This document shows, one piece after another, positions 33,109-42,414 of a stretch of 64,000 nt of DNA. The notes beneath the pieces were generated by a model that was not told the DNA's origin, ran no database searches, and worked only from the letters and a program-made list of their open reading frames with translations. Source of the stretch: Streptomyces sp. IMTB 2501 (lineage in GTDB: Bacteria > Actinomycetota > Actinomycetes > Streptomycetales > Streptomycetaceae); contig NZ_MQUS01000015.1 of the NCBI RefSeq assembly GCF_001953885.1, forward strand, positions 24,479 through 88,478, given 5' to 3'. The position numbers and the translations under genes were made by a program. Within the stretch, counting starts at the first letter, position 1. Every line of letters starts with the position of its first letter.

Positions 33109-36036
33109 TCAGCTCTTCTTACCGTTCCCGTTCTTGCCGCTGGTGGACTGGCCGGCCTTGGCCTCCGCGTCCTGCGCCCGCTTCAGCGCGGCCTTCAGAT
33201 CCTTCTGGGCCTTGTCGTACGCGGTCCAGTCCGGCCCGTTCGGCCCCTGCAGGGCCTTCTGGCCGGTGTCGAACGCCTTCTGGGCGTCGTTCAGGGCCTG
33301 TTGGACGGTCGGATTGGTCGACGTGGGCGGATTGGTGGTGCCGGTGTCCGGTGGTGTGGTGGTCGAACCCGCCGTACCGAAGACCTTGTCCAGAGCCTCG
33401 CCGAGCGTGTTCTCGAACGCGGTCTTGCCCTCATAGGTGACCAACACCTTGCGCAGCAGCGGGTACTTCAGCCCGCCACCACGCACGTACACCGGCTCCA
33501 CATAGAGCAGTCCTCCGTCCAGCGGCACGGTCAGCAGGTTGCCGTACTCGATATCGGAGTCGCCGCCCTTGAGGAGCTTGATCGCGGCGGCGATGTCCTG
33601 TTCGGAGTTGAACTGGCTCTGTACCTGTTTCGGCCCGTCGACCGTCGTACTGGTCGGCAGCTTCAGGATTCTGATCTTGCCGTAGTCGCTGCTGCCGGCC
33701 TCGGCGTCGACCGTCATGAACGCGCTCAGGTTGTCCCGGCCGTTGGGCGTGAACGTCGTCGACAGCGAGAACGCCTGCCGGCTCTGGTCGGGCATCTTCA
33801 TACTCAGGTAGTACGGCGGCACCGCACTGCCCGACTTGTTCGTCGGGTCGTCCGGCACCTGCCACACCTCGCTGCCGGTGAGGAACGTCTGCGCGTCCGT
33901 CACGTGGTACCGGGTGAGCAGCTCGCGCTGGACCTTGAACAGGTCCTGCGGGTAGCGCAGATGGGACATCAGGTCCGGGGAGATGGCGTTCTTCGGCTGC
34001 ACCGTGCCCGGGAACGCCTTCATCCAGGTCTTCAGCACCGGGTCCTTGGTGTCCCACTGGTACAGCTTGACCTCGCCGGTGTACGCGTCGACGGTCGCCT
34101 TCACCGAGTTGCGGATGTAGTTGACCTGGTTCTGCTGGGCCACCACGGTGCGGTTGTTGTTCGTGGCGGTCAGCGAGTCGGCCGTCGTGTCCCCGAGGGT
34201 CGTACGGGACGAGTACGGGTAGCCGTTCGACGTCGTGTACGCGTCGACGATCCACTGGATACGGCCGTTCACGACCGCCGGGTAGGCGTCGCCGTCGATG
34301 GTCAGCCAGGGGGCGACCGCCTCGACGCGCTCCTTGGGCGTGCGGTTGTACAGGATCCGCGAGCCCTTGCCGACCGCGCCCGAGTAGAGGATCTGCGGCT
34401 CGTTGAACACCACCGCGTACGCGGCCCGGTTGATCGGGTTGTCGAGGTTGACCCCGCTCCTGCCGGTGTAGCTGGTGGTCTTCTCGCCGTTGTTGTCGGA
34501 GTAGTCGATCTCTTTCTGGGGACCGCCGACGATCGAGTACGTGGTCGTCTTCTCGCCGTAGTAGATCGCCTGCTGGTACGCACCGAGGTCGCCCGTGGAG
34601 GGCATGTCGGACTCGGTGAAGACGGGCTGGCCCTGGGGGTCGGCCTCGGTACCCTTGGCGGCGACCGCGCCGTAGCCGTGCGTGTAGCGGAAGTGGTCGT
34701 TGATCCAGTTGTTCTTCGGGATGCCGTCCAGGTTCAGCTCGCGCAGCCCGATGACCGTGTCCTGGTCCTTGCCGTCCTTCGTGCGGTACCGGTCGACGTC
34801 CAGGTTGGTCGGGAAGCCGTAGTAGTTCTTCATCTGCTGCAGCTGCTGGAACGTCGGCGAGACGATGTTCGGGTCCATGATCCGGATGCTCGCCGCGTCG
34901 TTCGCGCCGTCGCGCAGCGTGGTCTTGTCCTTCGTCGTGGACTGACCGGAGTACTCGGAGACCTTGGCGTCGTCGATGCCGTACGCCTCACGGGTCGCCT
35001 TGAGGTTCTTCTGGACGTACGGGGCTTCCTTGGCCTGCTCGTTGGGCTGGACCTGGAACTTCTGCACGATCGCCGGGTACAGCCCGCCGATCAGGATCGC
35101 CGAGAGGACCATCAGGCCGAAGCCGATGACCGGCAGCTGCCAGGTGCGCCGCCACAGCGTGGCGAAGAAGAGCAGGGCGCAGATGACGGCGATGCAGAAC
35201 AGGATCGTCTTCGCCGGCAGATAGGCGTTGGCGTCGACGTAGCGCAGGCCGGTCCATTCACCGGTCGCCTTGAAGTCGCTGGACTTGACGGCCAGGCCGT
35301 ACCGGTCGAGCCAGTAGGCGACCGCCTTCAGGGCGACGAAGACGCCGAGCAGCACCGACAGGTGCCCGGTCGCCGCGGCGGTGGCCCGCGCGCCGGGGCT
35401 GGTGACGCGCAGCCCGCCGTACAGATAGTGCGTGAGCGCGGCGGCGATCAGGCACAGGATGGCGGCGGCGAAGCCGAAGCCGAGCAGAAAGCGGTACCAG
35501 GGCAGATCGAAGGCGTAGAAGGAGATGTCCAGGTGGAACTGGGGGTCCTTCTGGTGGAAGGGCACGCCGTTGACCCACATCAGCCAGGTCCGCCACTGGC
35601 CTGCCGCCGAGGCACCGGCGATCAGACCGACGAGCGCGGTGACGGCGAACAGCAGCCACCTCTTGTACGGCGCGACGCCCATCCGGTAGCGGTCGAGGCT
35701 CTGCTGCTCCATGGACATGGCGCTCAGCGGGGGCCGCAGCCGGTGCGCGAGCCAGATGTTGACCCCCACCGCGACCGCCATCAGCAGACCGAAGACGGAG
35801 AAGAGGCCGATCTTGGTCCACAGCGTGGTCGTGAACACTGACGAGTAGTGCACCGACCGGTACCACAGCCAGTCCGTCCAGAAGCCCGCGAACATGGTGA
35901 ACGCCATGCCGAGGACGGCCAGGACGCCCAGTGTCATGAGCAGGGCCCGGGCCCGCCGGGACGGGCGGCCCGCTCTGATCCGCGGCCCCGTCGGGCCTCC
36001 GCCGCGGTCCGGCATCTGGAAAGCCAAGGTGCGCAC
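33109..36036 (-). CDS. UPF0182-family membrane protein
   Basis: A 975-residue protein with about seven membrane helices in residues 30-340 (for example ALLMTLGVLAVLGMAFTMFA, LSVLLGVFVALKAVAYWL, TILFCIAVICALLFFATLW). A large extracytoplasmic domain follows, with many conserved Tyr/Asp (HFRYTHGYGAVAA, EPQILYSG, RYHVTDAQTFLTG). The C-terminal 110 residues are low complexity, with TSTNPTVQQALNDAQ-type helices and a Lys/Asn tail. The family is universal in actinobacteria, including M. tuberculosis Rv3193c, but its role is unknown. The start is uncertain among GTG 36036, an internal TTG and ATG 36015. Confidence 0.9.
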   Translation of the reverse strand: MRTLAFQMPDRGGGPTGPRIRAGRPSRRARALLMTLGVLAVLGMAFTMFAGFWTDWLWYRSVHYSSVFTTTLWTKIGLFSVFGLLMAVAVGVNIWLAHRLRPPLSAMSMEQQSLDRYRMGVAPYKRWLLFAVTALVGLIAGASAAGQWRTWLMWVNGVPFHQKDPQFHLDISFYAFDLPWYRFLLGFGFAAAILCLIAAALTHYLYGGLRVTSPGARATAAATGHLSVLLGVFVALKAVAYWLDRYGLAVKSSDFKATGEWTGLRYVDANAYLPAKTILFCIAVICALLFFATLWRRTWQLPVIGFGLMVLSAILIGGLYPAIVQKFQVQPNEQAKEAPYVQKNLKATREAYGIDDAKVSEYSGQSTTKDKTTLRDGANDAASIRIMDPNIVSPTFQQLQQMKNYYGFPTNLDVDRYRTKDGKDQDTVIGLRELNLDGIPKNNWINDHFRYTHGYGAVAAKGTEADPQGQPVFTESDMPSTGDLGAYQQAIYYGEKTTTYSIVGGPQKEIDYSDNNGEKTTSYTGRSGVNLDNPINRAAYAVVFNEPQILYSGAVGKGSRILYNRTPKERVEAVAPWLTIDGDAYPAVVNGRIQWIVDAYTTSNGYPYSSRTTLGDTTADSLTATNNNRTVVAQQNQVNYIRNSVKATVDAYTGEVKLYQWDTKDPVLKTWMKAFPGTVQPKNAISPDLMSHLRYPQDLFKVQRELLTRYHVTDAQTFLTGSEVWQVPDDPTNKSGSAVPPYYLSMKMPDQSRQAFSLSTTFTPNGRDNLSAFMTVDAEAGSSDYGKIRILKLPTSTTVDGPKQVQSQFNSEQDIAAAIKLLKGGDSDIEYGNLLTVPLDGGLLYVEPVYVRGGGLKYPLLRKVLVTYEGKTAFENTLGEALDKVFGTAGSTTTPPDTGTTNPPTSTNPTVQQALNDAQKAFDTGQKALQGPNGPDWTAYDKAQKDLKAALKRAQDAEAKAGQSTSGKNGNGKKS

Positions 36037-36179
36037 CTCGAAGTTCGCTGTCGATCCGTCAGGCCCTCGTGTTCGCGGACCCTCCGTGGCCCCCCGTGAT
36101 CGCGGGCCAACACATATGCAACTTACTCACGCTGCACTCGGTTCCCGATTCCGGCGGTGAACGAGGCAGGATTGTGACC

Positions 36180-36722
36180 ATGTCCAACACTCCCATGGCA
36201 GCGAGCCCGCTCACCCGGGCCGTACTCGAGATCGACGAGTACGTCTCCGGCCTCGGCTGGGACCAGCCCGCCCGCCTCTTCGCCCTTGTCGACACCGCAC
36301 GGCTGCGGACCCAGGAACCCGCGCTCGCGGCTCAGCTGGGCCTGGAGGACGCGTCCGAGTCCGCCGGTCTCACCCCTATCGAGCAGGACGAGCTCCCGTC
36401 CGGCAAGCCGCTGGACGAGTTCCTCGGCACCATCGCCTGGCCCGACGCGGTGGCCGGCTGCGCGCTGTCGGTGGAACGCCTGATGCTGCCGCCGTCCGCC
36501 GAGGCGCAGGTCCCGCAGAACCTGAGCCAGGCCAGGCTGGCCACGTGGGTGGCCGAGCACCCGGAGCGCCAGGAGGTGCGCATGACGGTCGCGGTGCTGC
36601 GCGACGGCGGCCGCGAGTCGGCGGTGCGGCTGCGCGAGAAGGACTCCCCGACGGAGGTCCTGACCGGCCCTGACCTGGTACCGGGCCTGGCGGAGGCCCT
36701 GGCGGCGACCTTCGCGGACTAG
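36180..36722 (+). CDS. PPA1309-family conserved protein
   Basis: A 180-residue soluble acidic protein. Recognisable segments are RAVLEIDEYVSGLGWDQPARLFALVDT, GTIAWPDAVAGCAL, and LRDGGRESAVRLREKDSP. This family is conserved in actinobacteria beside UPF0182 and YlbL genes, and no function is established. The ATG at 36180 (SNTPMAAS) is preferred over the frame extension to 36069. Its TAG stop lies inside the terminal inverted repeat of the element that follows. Confidence 0.85.
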   Translation: MSNTPMAASPLTRAVLEIDEYVSGLGWDQPARLFALVDTARLRTQEPALAAQLGLEDASESAGLTPIEQDELPSGKPLDEFLGTIAWPDAVAGCALSVERLMLPPSAEAQVPQNLSQARLATWVAEHPERQEVRMTVAVLRDGGRESAVRLREKDSPTEVLTGPDLVPGLAEALAATFAD

Positions 36723-36906
36723 GGGGTTTCGTTTGGATCAGGTCGGATCGGGCCGCGGCGTCCGGGGCGGTGCATCGCAAGGCGGAGGATCACCCGCGTA
36801 CTGGGCGTACTCGGGTGATCCGACAACGCAGCGAGGTGCTCGTGCCGGGCGCCGGGGACCCGGGCTGATCCAGCGGACCCGGGCTGATCCAAACGAAACC
36901 CCCCAG
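36719..36906. mobile_element. MITE-like element with 23-bp terminal inverted repeats
   Basis: Left arm 36719-36741 and right arm 36884-36906 are inverted copies with one mismatch (shared core GGGGGTTTCGTTTGGATCAG). The 188-bp interior encodes no protein. It holds a second hairpin (36787-36821, 15-bp stem GGATCACCCG..., one mismatch) and a 16-bp direct repeat GGACCCGGGCTGATCC (36856-36871 and 36875-36890). No clear target-site duplication is seen. It overlaps the preceding stop codon and could act as that gene's terminator. The rest of the gap to 37028 is featureless. Confidence 0.65.
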
Positions 36907-37028
36907 CCCCCGCCGGTCCCGTGACGTCCCCGTCACGCCCCCGGTGACCTCGCTTCCGGCGTCCTTCCCGGTACGACGACGGGGGCGCCCCTGCCTCGCG
37001 GGGTGCCCCCGGCCGTGTCAGGGACCGC

Positions 37029-38126
37029 TCAGCCCTTGGTGGTGCACTGGGGCAGCGCCGAGGTGTTCCCGCTGCGGATGTCCTTCAGCGCGTCCAGCGC
37101 GTCCCCCATCGTCTTGACCTTCACCAGCGTGAGCCCGCTCGGGGTGTCCTTGGCGGCGGCCGCGCAGTTGTCGGCGGGCGTCAGGAAGTACTGGGCGCCC
37201 TTCTCACGTGCGCCGACGGTCTTCATCTCGATGCCGCCGATCGGCCCGACGGTGCCGTTGTCGTCGATGGTGCCGGTGCCGGCGATGAACTTGCCGCCGG
37301 TCAGACTGCCCGGGGTCAGCTTGTCGTAGATACCGAGGGCGAACATCAGACCGGCGCTCGGCCCGCCGACGTCGGCCAGCTTGATGTCGATGTTGAACGG
37401 GAAGGTGTGGTCGGTCCCGGCGGAGATCCCGACGATGGCGCGCTTGGCGCCGCTGTCGTCGGAGGTGGTCGTGGTGATGGCGACGTCCTGGGTCTTCGTC
37501 GCCGTCCTGTGCGCCTTCTCGGCGGCGGCCTGCTCCTTGGCGGGGACGACCGTGAAGACGACGTTCTGACCGGGCTTGTGCCTGGTGACGAACTTGGCGA
37601 CGTCCGCGGGCTGCTTCACGGCCGTGCCGTCGACAGCCTTGATCACGTCACCGGCGTGCAGCTTGCCCTCGGCCGGCGAGCCCTTGACCACGGTGGAGAC
37701 GATCACCCAGGACTTCACCGGGACACCCAGCTGCTTCAGGGCCGCGACCTTGGCGCTCTCCTGGGACTGGCTGAACTCCTCGGCGTTCTGCTGCGAGGAC
37801 TGCTGCTCCGTCGTGCCGTTCGGGTAGAGCGTGTCGTGCGGGACGACCTTGGTGTCGTGGTCCAGCCAGCCGTAGATCGCTTCCACCAGGTTCATCCGGA
37901 AGTCCGCACTGGTCACCCGGACGGTCGTCATGTTCAGGTTGCCGTCGGTCGGGTACGTCTTGTGCCCGGTGATCTGCAGCACCGGCGCGCCGTCGTGGTT
38001 CCCCAGCGTGTTCACGGTCGGGCCGGGGGACATCTCCGCGTAGGGCACGGGGATGAGCACTCCGGCGCACAGGAGCGCGATCAGCATCAGGGTGGAGGCG
38101 AGCATCGTCGCGGTGCGGCGTGGCAT
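37029..38126 (-). CDS. PDZ/Lon-like membrane-anchored serine protease (YlbL-like)
   Basis: A 365-residue protein with an N-terminal signal-anchor (ATMLASTLMLIALLCAGVLIPVPYA). A PDZ domain covers about residues 130-210 (VIVSTVVKGSPAEGKLHAGDVIKAVDG), and a C-terminal Lon-type (S16) protease domain follows. The catalytic Ser is in DVGGPSAGLMFALG and the Lys in GGIEMKTVGAREKG, so the dyad is intact. It acts on the outer face of the membrane; related proteases degrade cell-division or secreted regulators. It is an orthologue of mycobacterial Rv3194c by family and position. Confidence 0.92.
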   Translation of the reverse strand: MPRRTATMLASTLMLIALLCAGVLIPVPYAEMSPGPTVNTLGNHDGAPVLQITGHKTYPTDGNLNMTTVRVTSADFRMNLVEAIYGWLDHDTKVVPHDTLYPNGTTEQQSSQQNAEEFSQSQESAKVAALKQLGVPVKSWVIVSTVVKGSPAEGKLHAGDVIKAVDGTAVKQPADVAKFVTRHKPGQNVVFTVVPAKEQAAAEKAHRTATKTQDVAITTTTSDDSGAKRAIVGISAGTDHTFPFNIDIKLADVGGPSAGLMFALGIYDKLTPGSLTGGKFIAGTGTIDDNGTVGPIGGIEMKTVGAREKGAQYFLTPADNCAAAAKDTPSGLTLVKVKTMGDALDALKDIRSGNTSALPQCTTKG

Positions 38127-38175
38127 GCAACGACAGTACGGGACGCCTCTGTCAGCGCACCGTCAGGGCACCCCG

Positions 38176-38349
38176 TCAAGCGCCGTCGGCACCCGTGTGG
38201 GACTTCTCCATGGCCTCACGGAACCGGGCATAGCCGTCCAGCTCGGGGCCGTCGCCGCGCACTCTGCGGGTTCTACCGGCCCAACTGCCCCACAGGCCGC
38301 CACCGATCGCGGCCACAAGCGGAATCAGCAGCCAGACAAGCGCCCCCAT
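38176..38349 (-). CDS. Small single-pass membrane protein
   Basis: A 57-residue protein. An N-terminal Gly-rich membrane helix (MGALVWLLIPLVAAIGGGLW) is followed by a short basic stretch (GSWAGRTRRV) and an amphipathic tail containing YARFREAMEKSH. This layout recurs in Streptomyces next to ylbL and moaE. The function is unknown. The ATG at 38349 follows GGGAGG about 6 nt upstream. It is too short to be noticed by length alone, but its tail and helix are protein-like. Confidence 0.75.
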   Translation of the reverse strand: MGALVWLLIPLVAAIGGGLWGSWAGRTRRVRGDGPELDGYARFREAMEKSHTGADGA

Positions 38350-38477
38350 GCCGACCTCCCAACGCTGTGAGCGTCCGCAACTGACTGATCAGCAGATTAA
38401 CCATCCGCACCGACAACGCTCACGCCGGGGGGCCGGTTACGCAACCGGAGGTTCGGGAGTGCTCCGGGTGACGGACC

Positions 38478-38939
<462 letters not shown>

Positions 38940-39058
38940 ACCTCCATCGTGCCGCACGCCTGTGACACCGGGGAATACGAGATTCACCAGGCACGCGCGT
39001 GGAGCGTTTTGGAGGCTCGTACGACGTCGCCGCGCCGGCGAGCGATCCCACCCCGCCC

Positions 39059-40168
39059 TCACACGCGCCGCCGGGCCTTCCGGGCCCGCCGTACGACGGC
39101 GGCGGCGCCCAGCAGAGCGACCGTCGCCCCGGCGGCACCCGCGGCCGTGGCGTCCTTGCGGCCGAGCCGCCGCCCGGCGACCGTGTGCCGCCCGGAAACC
39201 TCCTCCAGCAGCTCCGCGAGCACCTCCTCGTTGGTCCACCGCGGCCGCCACCCGGCGTCGTGCAGCCGGCTCCCGCTGACCACCCAGGGATACATCGTGT
39301 ACGCCAGATCGCCGGCCGGAGACGGCGTGAGCCCGATCCGGTGCAGCCGTGCCGCCGCGCCCAGCGCGACCGCCGAGGGCAGCTCCATCCGCCGGATCCC
39401 GCTGAGCTCCTCGACCTCCTCCTGTTCCAGCCACCCGTCGCAGCCCACGGCCAGTTCCCCGTCGACCTTCTCCAGGACGGCGTACTCCAGCGCACTGCAC
39501 AGGTCCTCGACGTGGCAGAACTGCCACGCGGGCCGCGATCCGGCGACGACGAGCAGCCGCGGCGACTCGAAATACCGGGTCAGCGCGGTGTCCGTGCCGC
39601 CGACCAGCACGGCGGGCCGTACGACGGTGACGTTCAGCCCCGGATGCGCCCGCGGCGCCCGGCGCGCCAGCCGCTCGATCTCCAGCAGGTCCCCGACCCC
39701 GGTGGCCTCGGCGGTCGCACGCAGCTCGGCGTCCTCCGAAAGGGGCAGCTCGTTGTCCGGCAGCGCGCCGTAGACCATCGCGGAAGTGCACAGTACGACC
39801 CGGTGCACGCCGGCCGCCGCGGCGGCCGTGAGGACGGTCTGGGTCCCCCGGACGTTGTAAGCGGTGCGAGCCGCCGGATCGGTCTCCAGGTCCAGGTCGA
39901 GCGCGAGGTGGACGACCACGTCGGCGCCCCGCAGCTTGTCCGCGATGGCGGGGTCGCGCACGTCAAGGATGTGCCACGTGGCGGCCGCGCACTCCCCGCG
40001 CCGCTCGTCGATGGCGACGACCTGCTTGATCTCCTCGGAGGCGGCGAGCCGCTCGGTGAGCAGGGCGCCGACCCCGCCGGCGGCGCCGGTGACCGCGACG
40101 ACGGGTCCGCGCACGGAGGAGGTTGAGGGGTTTCGCGCTGCGCGAACCTGTGGATCTGGGGAACTCAC
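39059..40168 (-). CDS. Extended SDR, NAD-dependent epimerase/dehydratase-like
   Basis: A 369-residue protein. The Rossmann motif TGAAGGVGALL is at about residue 27, then HLALDLD, STA-type LCTSAMVYG, and the C-terminal ATAAGAAGATVALLGAAAVV helix followed by an Arg-rich end. The usual YxxxK is not obvious (GVGDLLEIERLARRA at that position), so catalysis may be lost or altered. The GTG at 40168 has GGAGA at 6 nt. The C-terminal hydrophobic helix with an Arg tail suggests membrane association. The function is unknown. Confidence 0.82.
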   Translation of the reverse strand: MSSPDPQVRAARNPSTSSVRGPVVAVTGAAGGVGALLTERLAASEEIKQVVAIDERRGECAAATWHILDVRDPAIADKLRGADVVVHLALDLDLETDPAARTAYNVRGTQTVLTAAAAAGVHRVVLCTSAMVYGALPDNELPLSEDAELRATAEATGVGDLLEIERLARRAPRAHPGLNVTVVRPAVLVGGTDTALTRYFESPRLLVVAGSRPAWQFCHVEDLCSALEYAVLEKVDGELAVGCDGWLEQEEVEELSGIRRMELPSAVALGAAARLHRIGLTPSPAGDLAYTMYPWVVSGSRLHDAGWRPRWTNEEVLAELLEEVSGRHTVAGRRLGRKDATAAGAAGATVALLGAAAVVRRARKARRRV

Positions 40169-40359
40169 CGGGCGTCTCCAGCGGTTGTCTTCAATACGAG
40201 CGCGAGTGACGCGTACGTACCAGGTGCATCCATCCTGCCGCAGGCCTGCTGTGGGCGAAGCACTGAGGCCCGATCGGGTCCGGGTGTCTACGCTGGGTGG
40301 TGTTGTCGGGCAGCCGCGCCGCCGGAGAGAACCGGCGGCCTTACCAGCCGAGGAATCCC

Positions 40360-41817
40360 GTGAGTGACACCCCATTCGGTTTCGGCCTTCCGCCGGAGGA
40401 GCCGGAGGACGGCGACGAGGGCAAGAAGAAGGACCAGCAGAGCGGTGGTGGGCAGGGACCGGCCAACCCGTTCGGCTTCGGCGGCCTGCCTGGAGCCGGG
40501 GGCTTTGGCGGCCCCGGCGCCGACAATCCGCTCGCAGCCATGTTCGGTTCCCTGAACCCCACCGACCTGGGCGCCGCGTTCCAGCAGCTGGGCCAGATGC
40601 TCTCCTACGAGGGCGGTCCGGTGAACTGGGACATGGCCAAGCAGATCGCCCGCCAGACGGTCGCCCAGGGCACTCCGGACGGCACGAAGGACGCCAGCGT
40701 CGGCCCGGCCGAGCGCAAGGCGGTCGAGGAGGCCGTCCGCCTGGCCGACCTGTGGCTGGACGACGCGACGTCCCTGCCGTCGGGCTCCGCCTCGGCGGTG
40801 GCCTGGTCCCGCGCGGAGTGGGTCGAGGCGACCCTGCCCGCCTGGCAGGAGCTGGTCGACCCGGTCGCCGAGCGGGTCGGCGCGGCCATGGGCGACGTCC
40901 TGCCGGAGGAGATGCAGGCCATGGCGGGCCCGCTGATCGGCATGATGCGCTCGATGGGCGGCGCCATGTTCGGCACGCAGATCGGGCAGGCCGTCGGCGT
41001 GCTCGCCGGTGAGGTCGTCGGCTCCACGGACATCGGTCTGCCGCTCGGCCCGGCCGGCAAGGCCGCGCTGCTCCCGGCCAACGTGGAGGCCTTCGGCAAG
41101 GACCTCGGCGTTCCGCAGGAGGAGGTGCGGCTGTACCTGGCCCTGCGCGAGGCGGCCCACCAGCGCCTGTTCGCGCATGTGCCGTGGCTGCGCTCGCACC
41201 TGTTCGGCGCGGTCGACGGGTACGCGCGCGGGATCAAGGTCGACACGGCCAAGCTGGAGGACGTGGTCGGCCAGTTCGACCCGCAGAACCCCGAGCAGCT
41301 GCAGGACGCGCTCCAGCAGGGCATGTTCCAGCCGGAGGACACGCCCGAGCAGAAGGCCGCCCTGGCCCGTCTGGAGACCGCTCTGGCGCTCGTCGAGGGC
41401 TGGGTGGACGCGGTGGTCCACGCGGCCGCGAAGCCGCGTCTGGCGTCCGCCGACGCGCTGCGCGAGACCCTGCGGCGCCGCCGTGCCACGGGCGGTCCCG
41501 CGGAGCAGACGTTCGCCACGCTGATCGGTCTGGAGCTGCGCCCGCGCCGGCTGCGCGACGCCTCCCGTCTGTGGGCCTCGCTCACGGACGCGCGCGGTGT
41601 CGACGGCCGGGACGGCCTGTGGGCCCACCCGGACATGCTGCCGACGGCCGGCGACCTGGACGACCCGGACGGCTTCGTCCACCGCGAGCAGCTGGACTTC
41701 TCCGAGCTGGACAAGATGCTCGGCGAGGCGGCGGGCGGTGCTGCGGGCAAGCCCGACCCGCACAAGCCGGACCTGCACAAGAAGGACGACGACGCCAAGG
41801 ACGACGACGCCGAGTGA
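40360..41817 (+). CDS. DUF2342 zincin-like protein (putative hydrolase)
   Basis: A 485-residue protein. A Gly/Pro-rich N-terminus (PFGFGGLPGAGGFGG) is followed by the conserved helical DUF2342 domain: WSRAEWVEATLPAW, GTQIGQAVGVLAGEVVGSTDIGLPL, and LREAAHQRLFAHVPWLRSHL. The EAAHQ segment stands where zincin families have HExxH, so metal use is uncertain. The C-terminus is a charged HKPDLHKKDDD tail. The family is universal in actinobacteria and adjacent to UPF0182/YlbL genes in mycobacteria (Rv3195). The GTG at 40360 follows AGGAA. Its stop overlaps the NUDIX start (GTGA). Confidence 0.88.
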   Translation: MSDTPFGFGLPPEEPEDGDEGKKKDQQSGGGQGPANPFGFGGLPGAGGFGGPGADNPLAAMFGSLNPTDLGAAFQQLGQMLSYEGGPVNWDMAKQIARQTVAQGTPDGTKDASVGPAERKAVEEAVRLADLWLDDATSLPSGSASAVAWSRAEWVEATLPAWQELVDPVAERVGAAMGDVLPEEMQAMAGPLIGMMRSMGGAMFGTQIGQAVGVLAGEVVGSTDIGLPLGPAGKAALLPANVEAFGKDLGVPQEEVRLYLALREAAHQRLFAHVPWLRSHLFGAVDGYARGIKVDTAKLEDVVGQFDPQNPEQLQDALQQGMFQPEDTPEQKAALARLETALALVEGWVDAVVHAAAKPRLASADALRETLRRRRATGGPAEQTFATLIGLELRPRRLRDASRLWASLTDARGVDGRDGLWAHPDMLPTAGDLDDPDGFVHREQLDFSELDKMLGEAAGGAAGKPDPHKPDLHKKDDDAKDDDAE

Positions 41818-42329
41818 GCCTGTACGACAACGCGGTCCTCGTACTGAAGGGGTACGAGGACCAGGAAGACCTGCGCCGGACGTACCTGGACCATCTGGCG
41901 GCCCACCCGGACGGCATGTGGAAGGCCTGCGAGGACGGTCACATCACGGCGAGCGCTCTGGTGATCGACCCGGCGCACGGGCGGGTGCTGCTGACCCTCC
42001 ACAAGAAGTTGCGGATGTGGCTGCAGATGGGCGGCCACTGCGAGCCGGCCGACGCCACACTGGCGGAGGCCGCGCTGCGTGAGGCGACGGAGGAGTCGGG
42101 CATCGCGGAGCTGAGCCTGCTGCCCGCTGGGCCGGTGCGCCTGGACCGCCATCACACACCCTGCGCCTGGCACCTGGACGTGCAGTACGCCGCTGTCGCG
42201 CCGCCCGGCGCCATGGAGGCGATCAGCGACGAATCACTCGACCTGCGCTGGTTCGCCTACGACGAGGTGGCCGACGTGGCGGACGAGTCGGTCGTACGAC
42301 TGCTGGACGCGACCCGCGCGAGACTGTGA
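41814..42329 (+). CDS. NUDIX hydrolase
   Basis: A 171-residue protein. The NUDIX box is GGHCEPADATLAEAALREATEESG; the REATEESG half is canonical, but the first Glu of the box falls at an Ala/Asp position. Flanking segments are RVLLTLHKKLRMWLQM and SLDLRWFAYDEV. It hydrolyses a nucleoside diphosphate linked to another moiety; the substrate is unknown. The GTG at 41814 overlaps the DUF2342 stop by 4 nt, so the two are coupled. Confidence 0.87.
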   Translation: MSLYDNAVLVLKGYEDQEDLRRTYLDHLAAHPDGMWKACEDGHITASALVIDPAHGRVLLTLHKKLRMWLQMGGHCEPADATLAEAALREATEESGIAELSLLPAGPVRLDRHHTPCAWHLDVQYAAVAPPGAMEAISDESLDLRWFAYDEVADVADESVVRLLDATRARL

Positions 42330-42352
42330 ACGTGCGGGGAGCTGTGAACGGG

Positions 42353-42386
42353 TAAGGGGCGGCCGCCTGGACGGTCGCCCCTTACG
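42353..42386 (+). terminator. Bidirectional terminator after the NUDIX gene
   Basis: Stem GTAAGGGGCG (42353-42362) and CGCCCCTTAC (42377-42386) with a GC-rich loop, followed by GTTTGTTCT. It lies between the convergent NUDIX and AIM24 genes. Confidence 0.85.
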
Positions 42387-42414
42387 TTTGTTCTCCGGAC
42401 TCAGTATCCGGGAC

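Noticed and set aside
33301..35841. An 846-codon + strand frame opposite UPF0182
   Set aside because: Composition typical of an antisense shadow (Arg/Val/Gly-rich, no motif). The minus strand encodes a recognisable conserved membrane protein.
36719..36906. A complete insertion sequence
   Set aside because: 188 bp with no transposase; reported only as a MITE-like element.
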